From Osmia lignaria lignaria (lineage: Eukaryota > Arthropoda > Insecta > Hymenoptera > Megachilidae), in contig NC_135044.1 of NCBI RefSeq assembly GCF_051020975.1, positions 9,364,501 through 9,428,500 on the forward strand: 64,000 nucleotides of DNA, written 5' to 3'. Made by a program: the position numbers and the translations under genes. Positions 12,913-26,192 of this stretch are shown in pieces. The notes beneath the pieces are model-generated. The model saw nothing but the letters and a program-made list of their open reading frames with translations. It had not been told where the DNA came from and did not search any database. How positions within the stretch are numbered: the stretch's first letter is position 1; each line of letters begins with the position of its first letter.

Positions 12913-15900
12913 TCACATGTTACAAGTTGCTCATCAATGATTTAAATATTTCAGTTTGTTGTTTAATGTGATGATAATTAGTTATGAAAATGAGGAGAAA
13001 TAATCAGGTATGGAAAGTAGTCGCATGTGATGAAATAAAATCTGTAAAATGAGAAGCGAAACATAATAAAATTTGTATAGTAGCAGATCAAATTTATTGA
13101 TCAAAAGTAATTAAATGGTAACGACATAATAGAGGTTGTAAATTGATATTTGGGTTTTAATTAGAGCCAACTGTAATTAGTTTCGAAGGGTAACGAGGAA
13201 ATGACAGGAATGCAAAGTGGGTTGATGAATGTGATGAAATAAAATTTGTTGAAAGATGCTAGAATTAACACAGAAAGTATTTGTAAACATGAACGATCTA
13301 AAATGATGGTCTATTAATTAATATTAACAAGATTCCATCACGTATAACATCTAATTTAATAAACTCATCGCTGAGAAAGGTTGCGATAATTATAAAATCA
13401 AACAGAAATTCTACGAAACGTTAATGAAGGTGTTTAATTTATTTGATTGTTATAAAATTAATTGCAATTGTTATCTGTTACTGAAACCTTAAAGTAGATT
13501 CATCATTTTCACAGTTGTACGAGTACAATTGTACGTCACATGAATTGTAACTCTCTCCATAGTTCGCCGTCCGAGGGATAAATAATAATCTTATGCTAAA
13601 CCTAAATGACTGGAATAATTATAAATTATAAAAATTGTTGAATGAAACAGCATCTTAAACGAAATACATACATTTGTAACTTTAAGCTATTTTTTAAACA
13701 TATTTAATAGCAATAATGTTGTAAGTCAATTATCTGACAAGTAATAAAGAATTAAAATTACAGGCTTAGTGTCAAGCGAGAAATCGTTCAGTCTGTCGTG
13801 CACCATCCATCTCGATCAAATTAATATCGAATTCTCCGTCGAATTCCAGCGGAAACAGGGATATTATCCTGCGAGAAAATGATTCCATTGGAATTCCTTA
13901 ATATTTCACGGAGAGGATCGTCGCTTAATACTTTAACCCGTATTTGGGTGACGTTTGAATTTTCATGGGCACTTGACAGCTGTTTTACAAAAGATGACTT
14001 ATAAGCATAATTTTATATGATTCAGTTCTTTGAATTAAAAGTATATCATTAACACGTTGACTACAAATTAGGTATATGACAGTAAAAAAAAAAAGAGAAA
14101 AAAAACAAGTTATAGGAAGTTTGAAGAATTGAAGAACTCCTTTAAAATAAGAAAATTGGAAGTACCCTTTCTAAAAATAGAATTATATTTTTCCTTTTTG
14201 AAAAAACGTGGATGAACGTCGCCGTTTAAATCGCAAATAAAATTTTAATCCGGAAAGGAATTGCCTTGTTTCCGTAAAACGTAAACTGTCCATGCGATTT
14301 GCATTTTTATTTGACCAGACTGGTATGCGTATCCATGCATCGATCGTCGTTCGAATTCGAAGAGAAAAGGGGCAAATGAAAATCCAATCGTGGACAGTTT
14401 CATTGGTCGACGATGTAACGCGAGGTAAATGAAAATTCCCCAAAAGACGAATTCGATCAAAAAAGATCACGATTAACATTTCTAGCATTACGGAATTGAA
14501 CACTTACTTATGAATGTCATTGAAATAATTGTTCGCGTCGCTTTTAATTGTTCGTCTTCATGAGATAGACACAAGGTAATCATTTGTTTTATTTTCACGA
14601 ACGAAGAATTTGAATAATGTGCTACACCAATTTTCCAAGTCATCTCCAATACGAAATATTGTAGATGTGTGGCTTGTGACATTTCGACGAAATTAGACAT
14701 TGCGTTGCTGCTACGTTAATTAATGAAATACAAGACTGAAATCCTAGATGTTTACTTCTTTTTCTTTTAAGGGAGGTTTGCGTAATCAGATTTGAAAATT
14801 TAGCAAGCAGCTACGCGTGTACAGAGAAAAAGATAGGTTCGATGATAAATTACTCGTAGGCTATAGTAGCCATCATCGCCTAGACATCGACGAAGCATGT
14901 TTCTCGATCAATAATTAATAGACAACAATACGAGGTGCTAGGCGAGGGCAATTTAGCCCCAAGGGTTGGCCCATAAATTCGTGAACCAGCCTGGCAGGCC
15001 GTGCGGACATTCGGTTCAGGTGGTGGGACAGGCATGAACCGTTGGAGGAGCCACTTGAGCTACTCCATCAGCTCCTTCTCGAGTAGGCTTTCGGCATCAA
15101 AGCGGCTCGTCGCTCAAACATGCCGGTAATGGTTCAGACCGGCTCGAGTGGCGTGGCTCTGGGAATCCCCTTGTCCTTCTGTAGGGCTTTCAAACATACC
15201 TTTCGTCTCTCCGTGACCCGCCGCGCCGCGTCTCCTTCTCATCCTTGGGGAACGAAGTTGCTGCACCACCTTTCTCCTGCTATCCATTTCCTTTTATAAC
15301 CATGAAACACCATGAAAGAGTTCATTTTCGGGCATTTGTTACTTATTTTTAAATTACCCTACTGATCTTTATTTTTTAATATTGTAGTCGTGGAAAGGAA
15401 TCTTCGAAATTTGATTAATAATAATTTTTAGTATAATTTAAAAAACTGTAGCTTTTTGAACTTTAAAAAATTAGTGTGAATTTTTTCCATTTTCAATCGG
15501 CAAATTTTCGATCCACCAACGGTCACGATTTTAAACAAACAAAGCTGATAATCGGTGTAACCGATATAAACAGAACACAGTTGTATGGAGATTGGCCACA
15601 GCTACGGCCAATTTATGCGAGACTGTAAACAAGAATGGTAGAAAGCAAATTTTGGCTTCCGGTTACTGGGAATAGCTGGAAATGATACGACACTGATAAC
15701 CATGCATTTCGGCTTTCATGGAAATTAATCTATGACCCTGCTACTATACTTAAATACCCATATATGTACAGTGGGTGTGAACAACGTTAATATGATTTCA
15801 AATAACATTTTGTGAAAGTTGTAGTTTATTAATTAATTTTTGTAAAATAAATTCTATGGAATAGAGATCGTACAAAAAGAAAATCGGATAGTTGCATAAT

Positions 15901-18900
15901 TTGCAAAATTAACAAATATTGTGTAGATGGATCACCTCTATAACTTTTGTACCATTCGTTAAATTTCACAATCGTTATCTTATTTCAGTTTTATGTGTTG
16001 TACTTTCTACTAGCAGTTTGTTTAATTGTATCGTGTTTACATAAAACATAAGTAATTTATCCTTTTAATTTTAGTTGGATCTGAAAATTTCTGACGTAAA
16101 ATTTCGTCTTTGTGATATTAAATTTGATTACATGGTATACGAATTTGAAGTATTTTTAATTATATAACCTATAGGCTGGTGTATATTGCATAACGTAAAT
16201 GACGCTAAACTGGGTAATCTAACTCTTAAAAATGAGTTCCTTGGAACACTATAGAGTGAGTTGTTACCTATATGTATAATTGGGACAATTCGCAATTCGA
16301 GTGTAGTTTAAAATAGAAAACAGTCAAAAAGAGAGAATGTTGAATAATGTAGGAATGTCTATTTTTCTATAAGCTCAATTTTTGGACAAGTGCAACAATG
16401 CTCTTAAAAAATGTAAATGAACTGGATTGTTAATGTACCTACATGCTCTTTTTGGAACGAATAAAATAGATGATTAGATACAATGTGTTGATTATGACGT
16501 CTATCTAACCCATAATGTGTGTGAAGTTGGACCATTGTTGCAATTATCAAAATGTTTATTTTCTTAAAACCCTATTGTAATTTTAATATTATTGAGCATG
16601 GTTGTTATAAGTTCGTTTACAAGTGCATTTTCTTCATTTAATTATAGTCGAAATTCAGTCTTTAAAAAACTACTCCATCTTTCCCAAAAATACTCTTTAA
16701 GTTCAAGTTCAAGTTAATATTTTTATATATGTTTTGTAAGTTTGTTCAAGGATTAATATAGTAATTAATATACTATAGTAATGATAATGTTATTTCATTT
16801 AAAACTGTAATAATTTTTAAAAATCTATAAAAGTCAAAAATCCAAAAAGAAAATAGGATTGACAAAAACTCTATGGATTTATTTTATTTTTTTTTTTTTC
16901 TGTAAGGCTTGTCAGAACTCACGGAGATGCGTGTAACAAGAAAAGCAACCTTTCTTTGTCATGATAACATTTTTCGCTGGAAAATAGCTCCCCGTTCGGG
17001 TTTTTCGCGGTGTCATGTGTATCCTAGCGAGGCGAGTTGTGTCGAATCCGAAAAAGTCTCAAGTAGGTCAAAGAACTCGAAGCCAGGCCTGATTCTGTGT
17101 ATGGTCTGGTGCGAATGAAAAGCTTCCATGGCTATTCTCGAGGAAATTCCATCAGACACGCGAAATCCTTGGCTCAAGACGCTTCAAGGAACTCGACTTT
17201 CCCGTTAAATTCCGTCTCTTTTGAAGTAATCTTAGCCTGGCGTCTTTCTTCGCCCTCGTATGAAATAATTCAATATTATCCAAGATATTTTCGATAGTTC
17301 CACGATGATGTGGTCCATGTAATCTAATATAAGAAGAAAGAAAAAGAAAGTTACCACGCATTCTTCCTAGAATAAATAATCTATAAATAATTAAGTGCAA
17401 GAAATGATATTTTTCAAAATTAGGATATGAATATATTAATATCATTTTTTCAGTAAAGAAATTGTTATATATTAAGTGTGAAAAAGAATACATGAAAGGG
17501 AAAGCACATTGTACAGAACGATGCGACACAACACCATAAACTTTATTTTAGTAAGAACGCACATACATGAAAATTAAAAGAAACTAGATTACAGATGGCG
17601 CAAGAGTGCCGCTTTTAGTTACCTTCCAACATTAAATTATTCAACAATAATGTGACTCTCAATTTTTTAAGTAATTCTATTGAAAATATTAATAAAGAAA
17701 TTTTCCTACTTTCCGTTAACTAAATAAAAGATCTTTGTCTTCCGAATCGTAGTATACGCGTATTCATAGTAAATTTACGAACGACAAAGGAGGTTATCGC
17801 GATAGTGATTAATCCCGAGCACAGGTCCAAAATCTAGGGTGCCCAATTGATCGGTTAATACTAGCACCGAGTCGGTATAGATCAATGCCCATGGAAATCG
17901 GCGCTGCGGGCTCCTGAGGACCCTTTTGATGGGCGTAGGTATTTGCGAGAAGCATGACAGCCGGTATGCCACGTAATGGTCAAACAGCGTGCGACCAGAT
18001 TCGAGTGCTATTATTATGGTACCGAGGAGGGCGCAAATTGACAGACATAATTGGTTTAATTTCTAAACGAAGTTAGTTCAGCTGCCATTCACGATTACTT
18101 AGAAATCCTCAAACTGTATTATAATATTAATTCATATTATATCTAAAGAATTTTTCCTCAAACAAGGAAAACGTGTAAATTTCTTTCATTTTGCAATTTT
18201 TAAAACACATTGAATTTGCCAGTGTTATTTTATTAGTTTTCATCAAAATTAGAAAATTAATCCTATTCCCATGGTTATTTACTGTTACACGATTTCATTT
18301 GATGCTCCAATGAATTCCTCCCAAAAGATTTAGCGAAATTGTAACATGAAATCAGCGTGTGCTTCATCCAGTCAGTTGCATAAATTACTGGCGATACTTC
18401 ACGAATGAACAGAGGCTGACCAGATGATTCCTGTGTGCATGGAAATGGTTTGTCGAATAATCAACGATTTGTAGAAAGGTATCATCTATGTATAGATAAA
18501 GGTATGGGAAGCAATTCATCAGCCGGTTGTATGCGTTATCGCGTGCGAACCCGTTATCGAGAGGGTATTCTAATTTCACTACACTCTGTCTCTCTTGCTC
18601 ATTCTCTCTATGTAATTTAACTTTACGGTTTAATCTTTCCGATGCAAATGCGGGTAATAACGTAAGGGGTGGAGGTTAGTTTGGTTGAAAGTAACCGAAT
18701 ACTGCGAGATTATTAGCGGATAAAATCGTGTCATCGAATTCTGATGAAATATTACGAAATTGTTTTTAGCGAAGAATTTTGAGAATTTTCCTACAGAATT
18801 AAGTAGAACAAATTCCAACTAAATTAGGATTATAATTTATAAAACTAAGGGTTGTTGAAGGGCTTTCAATAATTTATATTTAATTGTTTTAAAAAAGTAA

Positions 18901-18959
18901 TATTTGTGAAGTAATCAAATTTGGATTTAAATTTGTATTAGAATTTACTGGAGGTGGGC

Positions 18960-19330
18960 AAACATTCAAGCTTCGAGTCGGATGGTGTCGGGCAGCGATA
19001 GTTTTAAATATGGATTTTAGAAAGAATCTTGACACGTATTTTCAGGTATCGTTTTTATTGCACATGTGTTTCTTATAGTATTAACGGTTTTTTAGACAGT
19101 GCTGCCAAAATTCACTCTTACAAGTGGTACCAACATTATATCACAATATAACAACAGGCAGGACCCTGACAGTTCATCCAGCAAATAAATTTGTTCGGAT
19201 ACCCGTCATTTCAGTACTCGAAATATCAACTTGGGACTCAAACCCGCCTCGGTATCCAAATTCGTCTCGAAAGCTAAAACTCATCGTCAGTTCGGGGCAT
19301 GATTTTCCAAACTTACTTTAAAAACTTTTA
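18960..19330. repeat. Diverged copy of the hAT-like GGGTACCCGA family
   Basis: Contains GGATACCCGTCATTTCAGTACTC-like and GACTCAAACCCGCCTCGGTA text that also appears in the 57248-57648 element and in 39560-39780. The ends are not clear. Confidence 0.35.
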
Positions 19331-19337
19331 TAGTGTA

Positions 19338-20245
19338 GGGGTGACTGGGGACAAAAGTAACACGTTAAGAAAGTAACAACCACCCCTCAGTCCACATGTA
19401 CATAATGTCCTCAGGAAGATTTATCACTATAGTGGGAGACACAGTCATACCCCCTCCCTTTATAGTCAGTCGACGCCGGGTTACCGCCTGAACTGCTTTT
19501 GTTAACCTAACCTTTGTGATTTGATAGCCACCAAGTAAGTTTTTCTCCTTTCAAGTTTTTTGTAATAAATGATAGGCAATGCCAAGATTCTGAGGCAAAC
19601 AGGTGTCTATGTATTCTTAAATAGTGCATTAACCTAACCAGATCTTTGATTTAGATACCGTCGATATACTTTCCAAATTATTAATTTTCAAACTTAAAAA
19701 ACGTGGTTGGGAACAAAAGAAACACGTTTTAGCGCATGAAATGTAAGGGTTGGTCTCATAAAGACTGTATTGAAGGTGAGCAGACTTATCTGTGCCATAA
19801 TGGTATTTCATAAGTTGTTTGTAGACTTTATAACCATGTTTTATGTAAGCTGTTAAAAGTTAAAACTTGTCTTTGGGATAAGTTTTGATAACAAATTAAC
19901 AAAGTTCCTATAATATTATATGTATAATTTATTCAGAGGCTATATTGATTGTTCCAATAAAGATAAAACTTTGCATAACATGTGTTGCATTGGTATCTAA
20001 TTCCTTATGTCCCTATTCGTAGTGTTACTTTCGTCCTGAACACCAGGACGAAAGTAACACTTGTCATGTTTACGGACAACGTTCATGGCTGCCTAATATA
20101 TTGCTTATATGGAACTTGAACTAGTGTGCATTTATAGAGGAATATATGGGCTACATGTAGGTATAACTTTTTTCAAATTCACTCTTAACACTCACTGGTA
20201 ATAAAGTCAAACATGAAAAATGTTACTTTTGTCCCCGGTCTCCCC
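19338..20245. mobile_element. About 908-bp inverted-repeat element with iterated ACAAAAGTAACAC motifs
   Basis: Left end GGGGTGACTGGGGACAAAAG; right end is the inverse of GGGGAGACCGGGGACAAAAG. Inside, ACGAAAGTAACAC appears facing its complement near 20020-20060, and a diverged ACAAAAGAAACACG is at about 19713. Its layout (G-rich end followed by a reiterated 10-13-base phrase) resembles the 10282-11252 element. No transposase seen. Confidence 0.78.
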
Positions 20246-21239
20246 AATAATTTAAATGTAATTGAATTTCGGGTTCTGAAAACTTTCGAGATGCCACCCT
20301 ATCAGAGACCCGCACAGCACTAGAAATTTAAAAAAAAAATTTGAAGGCTCACATGCAATTTTTTTTTTTACTTTCAAATATTCGACGCAAAATAAAAAGT
20401 ATTAATTTTCAAAAGACAACGCACCCAAAATCATTCGATACAATCGGATAACGATCGTTGAAGTTTCTTCACGAAACACGCGACGAAGGGGTGAGAAGGG
20501 GGAAAAATTTGCCACGCGTTACTGTACAAGTTAAATCAGAAATGGTGGCGCAAATTTGCTTAATTATTCCCTCTCAGAACGTTAACCAGTCAAGAGAGAA
20601 AGAGGGACTGCTGTGGCGTTCACGTTCCCCTCGTAATTGTAGTGGTCGTTTATAGTTGAACGACTCTCGTCGCGTTGCAATTGTCTGTTGTCGGGAGTGG
20701 CACTCCTACTTCCGGTCGGCGTTAAAAGGCCGTCAACTCGAGAACGCGTCGATTTTTTCCGGCCAAGCCGAGCCAGTTTACTTTGAATTTGCGGAACAAG
20801 AACTTCTGCCTTGCTTGCAAGTCCTTGGCAAAAATGCTTTTATTTTAATTAATCTTTTTCTATCACTTCACCTGAAGAAATCGCGATAGAATTGTTTTTT
20901 AACTTTTCTGGGAAGCATCTGTTGAAGGATTTTTGTTAGAGAAACATCGTAGTCATTTTCAGTATGTTGTTTGTTTAAGGAGATTAAATAAATTATGATT
21001 AAAGATTGCTTAGAAATTGTATGAAACACAAGTATATTTCACAATATATTTTTTAACATTACCATGGGCAATGAGTAATTAATAAATATAAATAAAATGA
21101 TAAAATTTTAAATAAGTATCGAGTGAAAATTATTTTTATGTTATATGAAGCATTAGTATACTCTACAATATATTTTTTAGCATAATCATTGGCACTCATT
21201 AATTACCATAATATAAAATGACAAAATGTTGCAACTAAT

Positions 21240-22659
21240 GGGTGTACTTCCGAAAAGGACATACCTCCGTTTTCTTTTATACTCTGGATTCTTACGTATT
21301 ATGACGTGCTCATTATAAATATGATACTGAGAATTGGCGCAAATTTTATTTTCATGGCGAAAACCATGAAAACACCATAAAAATCATAGTTTGTTTTCTT
21401 TACTTCCGTAAATAATTAGAATTTTGAAAAATACTTCAGATGAAAGTTGTAGACTTCATCAAAATGCACATTTTATGTCCTATTCATTTTTGTCATAAAG
21501 ATAATAGTTTCTAAGAAAACTGATAGGTAATTATTCACTTATACGGAGCCACCCTCGATTTTAATGTCCTTTACATATGCTATCGGGGACATGATCCTGA
21601 GTAACTTTTCCTTATAACTTAATGTTTAAGTTTAAGTTTAGGGTAGGTTAGGTAAGGTAATGTAAGGTTTGGTTTGGTTAGGTTATTCGTTTTGGGGATG
21701 AAGCTTCCCACAAAGAGTGGATCTCGCTACGCGTGGAAAGTTAAAAGTCCAATGATACAGAAAACACGTGGCCGAGGGAGGAGCTTTGCTGTATCCCTTT
21801 CTAGTATTAGCTAATGAAATTAACAATAAAACTTTATTTGTGTTGGATGAATTATATAGAGTGTTCGACAACAGGTAGGCAAAATTTTAAGGGGTGATTC
21901 TAGGGGTCAAAATAAGACGAAAATCAAGAATAACGAAATAGCGTTTGCTGCTTTGTGTTCCAGTAATTAACGTTTAAAAGTTCGAGTAAAAAGCGCCTGA
22001 AACCTGTAATCCACCCAACACCGACGACTGAATGTCAGGTCAGCAGGGGTGAGTACAGTCATAACCAAGAATCATTGAATAGTAGAAACTTAACTCGTGC
22101 TATTCTGTTTTTCGGTACTGCAGCATTCGGCTTTCTCTTCTTGGTTATGACTGTACCTTCCCCTGCTGACCTGACGTTCAGTCGTCGATGCAGGGCGGAG
22201 TGCAGGTTTCAGGCGCTTTTTACTCGAATTTTTAAACGTTAATTACTGGAATACAAAGCCGCAAACGCTATTTCGTTATTCTTGATTTTCGTCTTATTTT
22301 GATCCTTAGAATCAACCCTTAAAATTTTGCACACCTGTTGTCGAACACCCTGTATGAAGTTTTGAACATTTAATATCGTTTTTCTCAAAAACTATTGTCT
22401 TTATGACAGAAATCAATAGGACATAAAATATGTATTTCGATAAAACCTATAACTTTTATTTAAAGTATTTTTCAAAACGACTATTATTTACGGAAATGAA
22501 TGGAAAAAACTATGTTTTTTATGGTTTTTTCATGGTTTCCGCCATTACAATAAAATTGGCGCCAATTTTCACTATCATATTCGCAATCAGCACGTCAAAA
22601 TACGTAAGAAGCCAAAGTATAAAACAAATCGGAGGTATGCCCTTTTCGGAAGTTTATCC
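21240..22659. mobile_element. 1.4-kb element with ACTTCCGAAA ends and 8-bp target duplication
   Basis: The ends read GGGTGTACTTCCGAAAAGGA on the left and the reverse complement GGATAAACTTCCGAAAAGGG on the right. They are flanked by a perfect 8-bp repeat CAACTAAT (21232-21239 and 22660-22667). The arms are about 300 bases long and related throughout; both contain TTGGCGC and a TTTTATGGTGTTTTCATGG-like block. The core has a TTAGG-like tract (21636-21685). A second element (21855-22354) is nested inside. Eight-base duplications fit hAT, P or Merlin; the superfamily is not assigned. Confidence 0.85.
21855..22354. mobile_element. About 500-bp TA-flanked foldback (CAGGGTGTTCGAC type), nested
   Basis: The left end TATAGAGTGTTCGACAACAG mirrors the right end, whose complement is TACAGGGTGTTCGACAACAG. 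The arms are about 200 bases and include CAAAATTTTAAGGG, CGAAAATCAAGAATAACGAA and the GCAGGGG/CCCCTGC blocks. TA at both borders suggests Tc1/mariner-type insertion. It interrupts the element 21240-22659. Confidence 0.85.
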
Positions 22660-23204
22660 CAACTAATAATGGAATACACCGTTCTTAATTTTTTCTTCGG
22701 TTAGATTGATCTACCAAACGCATCTACATATGAATGTCGAATTGTCAAGGGGTACACGTTCACGTGCATCTACATATTAATGCAGACGGGTACCCTGAAG
22801 TGTTCTACACGCATTGTTGGGTCTCAGGTAGACGCGTAGGATGCAGACGTACTGATGCACGCAGCATGCTCGCGAGTTAATATAGCTACTATAACTATGA
22901 AGAGAGGTGAGGCTGCGAGGGATTACAGCTGTATATCTATCACGCTGGAATACAGCATTGTACATGAAATCCGGATATGGCATGCCCATAGGCCACAGGA
23001 ACGTCGCGCCGCGTCGTTTCTAACACGCGAATTATCCTTCAAACCTACCCGTCGCGAATTTCCAAGGGAAAACGATGAAAATTTCATAGAAAATGTACTT
23101 GGCAAGGACCGAGAGACGATTTTGGGTTATTTATTGAAAAAGTAAAATATTTCAAAAATAATTGATGTGAAATATAGGTTTGTTTGATGGTGGAATATGA
23201 GTCG

Positions 23205-23475
23205 TATGTAAACCCATAACGCAGTTCAAATTATGACGGTATAACTCATGTGATTGTTGAAATCATCACACCGTAACTTATGGTGTAATCCAAAATACTA
23301 CATAACGGAATATGGTGCGATGCAAGTCATTGTACCATAACTCATGGCGTGACCCATGTCACCGTCCCGAGAACCATGCTTGAACCCATGAGAAACACCA
23401 TAACAGTATGTCTGAAATCATGGCCGCATAACTCTTAACACGATCTATATTACAGTACAGAAGGCTCTGGTATAA
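23205..23475. repeat. Degenerate tandem repeat of ATAACTCATGG units
   Basis: At least seven copies of a (C/T)(A/G)TAACT(C/T)ATG core at irregular 25-65-base spacing, often followed by GTG and flanked by CCATG or CACCATA. The units are strongly diverged. Confidence 0.5.
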
Positions 23476-23709
23476 CTTATATATTATTATTTTAAAAACA
23501 ATGTAGTAATACAATGACCAATAATTAATTACCATCAGAATCAAGTATCTGTAGATTATAATATGTTTTCGAAAGCACAAGTACTTACATATTGCAATTG
23601 TTAATATATAACCGATTATCATAAAATTCAACGACTAGAAAACAATATTTCATGAAGAGGAAAATCACCACAAAGTCTGCGAACAGTGTCAGACGTTCCC
23701 ATAAAGGAG

Positions 23710-24054
23710 CTATTGAACCGCAAAGTAACATTCTCGTCGCCGTTGAAATCGCTGAACCAGCCGTTTCCAAAAGACTCGAAGAAGAGATGTGTATACATAC
23801 ACACGCAGCATATAGTCCCTTTGCTCTTCAAAGCGATCGACAGAAGTATTTAAGGCCTGATACGCTTGCGGATTTCCAACCATGATTATGCTGTAGTGCT
23901 GGCAAAGTAGCCGATAAAGCACAAGGGGGACCAAGAGTAGGCCGAGGATAAGAGGCAGATGGCAAAAGAAGTATCCAATGGTTGCATTTCTCTTAGCTGT
24001 GACTGAATTTCGAATTTCTGGGACATATTGGTCTTGGATTGAATCAAGTGCCAT
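23710..24054 (-). CDS. Unknown small putative membrane protein ORF within intron A-B (possible gene or pseudogene)
   Basis: A 114-codon ORF starting in a good context (aaaATGG). The N-terminal half is polar (MALDSIQDQYVPEIR). Then comes one long hydrophobic segment, roughly residues 26-48 (IGYFFCHLPLILGLLLVPLV), then a polar stretch with GNPQAYQALNTSVDRFEEQR. The last third becomes arginine-rich after a GT/AC-rich run that could have shifted the frame. A second frame continues from there to about 23630 with two NxS/T sequons (NVT, NSS). The tract is visibly less AT-rich than its flanks. I do not recognise a family. It could be a single-exon nested gene, a decayed retrocopy or chance. Confidence 0.3.
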   Translation of the reverse strand: MALDSIQDQYVPEIRNSVTAKRNATIGYFFCHLPLILGLLLVPLVLYRLLCQHYSIIMVGNPQAYQALNTSVDRFEEQRDYMLRVYVYTSLLRVFWKRLVQRFQRRRECYFAVQ

Positions 24055-25515
24055 TTTTATAATTATTATAACTTTTTCACTATCTCACGCTATACTGTAG
24101 ATAATAGACATTTTTATTAATAATATTGACATTTTTAATATTTCTATAGCTTGTGAAAGATTTGAGCATTAAATATCTACATTTGCTATTATGTTTTAAT
24201 TATTTATCTTGAGAAAATTTATTATAATGCAAAAATCGACGTTTGCTCAGAAGTTATTTGAATTCATGTAATATAGAAATTTTCCTTTTTTTCTTCTTTC
24301 AAATTTTTGGATTTACATAGAATTGCTTTTGCGATAATTTTATCGTACATAATTAACACCAAAGTAAAATTACAGAACGCTCTCGATATCAATAAATTAA
24401 CCACACCGCAGGACGTTCCAAATTGCATTTACTATTTCCCCGCAGTGCATTAAACATAGAATGACTTTCGTAATCGCAGTTGTACCTAGGATTCGATTAC
24501 ACGGCTACCTAAAATTCAATTAAATCGACACGCGAGTGTTGGAATGCCCCCCACGTATATATGTATACATACGCACAGGTGATTCTGGCCAGTACTTCTC
24601 GATGCTGTTTTCGACGCGCAGGAAAAAGTATAAAATTTAATTTACAACCGACGAGTTTCAATTTATTTCAATCATCGGTCACTTGACAATTTTGTTTTAA
24701 TTGTTTCTCTGTTGCAATATCAGGACTACCATTTGATATAGTTCATTCCACTTTTTTTTTTTTATTTTGTAATTTTGCAATCAAATGTGTAAATTATGTT
24801 CTTTCTTTTTTTTTAAAGATGTTGAATTTAATTTTTCTCTTACAATATGATAGTTATTTTTTAAGTACCTCATAGTATTTTATCAGTACTACTTAAACCG
24901 GGATAAGTTTATTTCTGGCTTACTATGCCGTACTTTAAAAAACGTTTGAGATTTTATATTGAACTAATTAATACAAATTTATTATTTGTATGCCATTAAT
25001 CGACTCTAAACGTGTCATAAATCTATAAATGTTAGTTCTGACTTATCATAAAGGTTATAAAAAACACATCTGTACTAACGTCATGTACACAATCATTAAA
25101 ATACACAGGGATTTTCTAACCAGCTTGTGGAAAGGAATGGCATAGAAAAACGGAAAGATGGAACACAGAAGGCACAACGAAGAGAATGCATGTAGGACGC
25201 GAGGAATCGTCTCCTTATCCAAGTAGTGCTGGCCGTACTTTGATCAGAGGCACTGGATTTACGTTCATCCTCGGCAATCTGCCATCTGTCTGAGTCTTCT
25301 TTTCTCGCGTTTCAACTCCGTTCGCCCTCTTTGTCACTCTAATTCGTTGTATTGCAAGCTGGCTTCGCGATGTCTTTGAAGCACGAGCCACCGCATCGTA
25401 GGCATTTCGTCGAAGCTGAAGCTGCGACAGAAGTGGCATTGCAATGCCATTACCGATAGAAGATCGAAGAAAATAAGAACAATGGTTAAAAATTAAGATC
25501 TTTGATTGTTCTTTT

Positions 25516-25820
25516 GGGGAAGCTTCCGAAAGGCCCCATCACCCCAGGACAACCAAACTTCGGATTTATAGTAACTGAGGGACGAGAAATCGAATGAGAC
25601 CATTTTCAGAACTGGCAAATAAACCGTTCCCGAGATATACAGGGTATTCTAAAACTGCGGGAACCCCCTATTATCTTGATAAGAACGCATTTCCACGCAA
25701 AATGACTAACCTAACCCTAACCCTAACCCTAACCCTAATCCTAACCCTAACCTAGGTTAGGTTAGTCATTTTCCGAAGTTTGGTTGTCCTGGGGTGATGG
25801 GGCCTTTCGGAAGTATACCC
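25516..25820. mobile_element. 305-bp ACTTCCGAAA-ended foldback with telomere-like core
   Basis: Flanked by a perfect 8-bp duplication GTTCTTTT (25508-25515 and 25821-25828). The left end GGGGAAGCTTCCGAAAGGCC mirrors the right end, complement GGGTATACTTCCGAAAGGCC. The arms continue through CCCATCACCCCAGGACAACC. Towards the right of the core lies AATGACTAACCTAA facing TTAGGTTAGTCATT, and between these are CCCTAA units. It is a short member of the same family as 21240-22659. Confidence 0.9.
25706..25766. repeat. Telomere-like CCCTAA/CCTAA tract
   Basis: A CTAACCTAA start, then at least five near-perfect CCCTAA units with one CCTAAT variant, then the complement TTAGGTTAG. It lies inside the transposon 25516-25820. 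Confidence 0.9.
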
Positions 25821-26192
25821 GTTCTTTTATAAATTAATTGGTTGAACTTCAGTCATAGGTCATTGAGTTCTTTGATGATTTATGGCACTGAACGTAACTC
25901 TGGGGCCCGAGGTTATTAAACCTTCGAGACCCCCCTTTATTAAAAACAAGTGAGTGTGTGCTTAAGACCGCACGACCCAAGTGAAAACTTGTATGGCGCA
26001 TTAGCTAATTCCGTTTTTCATTACAATCCATCGTCGAACTGGCTTTTTTGATTCTTCTTCGTCTTTATAATCTATAAAGTGAAATATTCAAATATTTATA
26101 CATGCACATCGTCGCTACTATTAAATATTAAAAAACAAATACATACATTCAGTGACAAAACTAAACACCGCAACGACGACGCATAGCTGTCT

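Noticed and set aside
14183..14503. 106-codon minus-strand ORF
   Set aside because: Two frames are open over the same bases and neither shows a recognisable motif; it reads as a moderately GC-rich intronic block.
17152..17529. 125-codon minus-strand ORF
   Set aside because: No domain, AT-rich codons and no conserved-looking segment.
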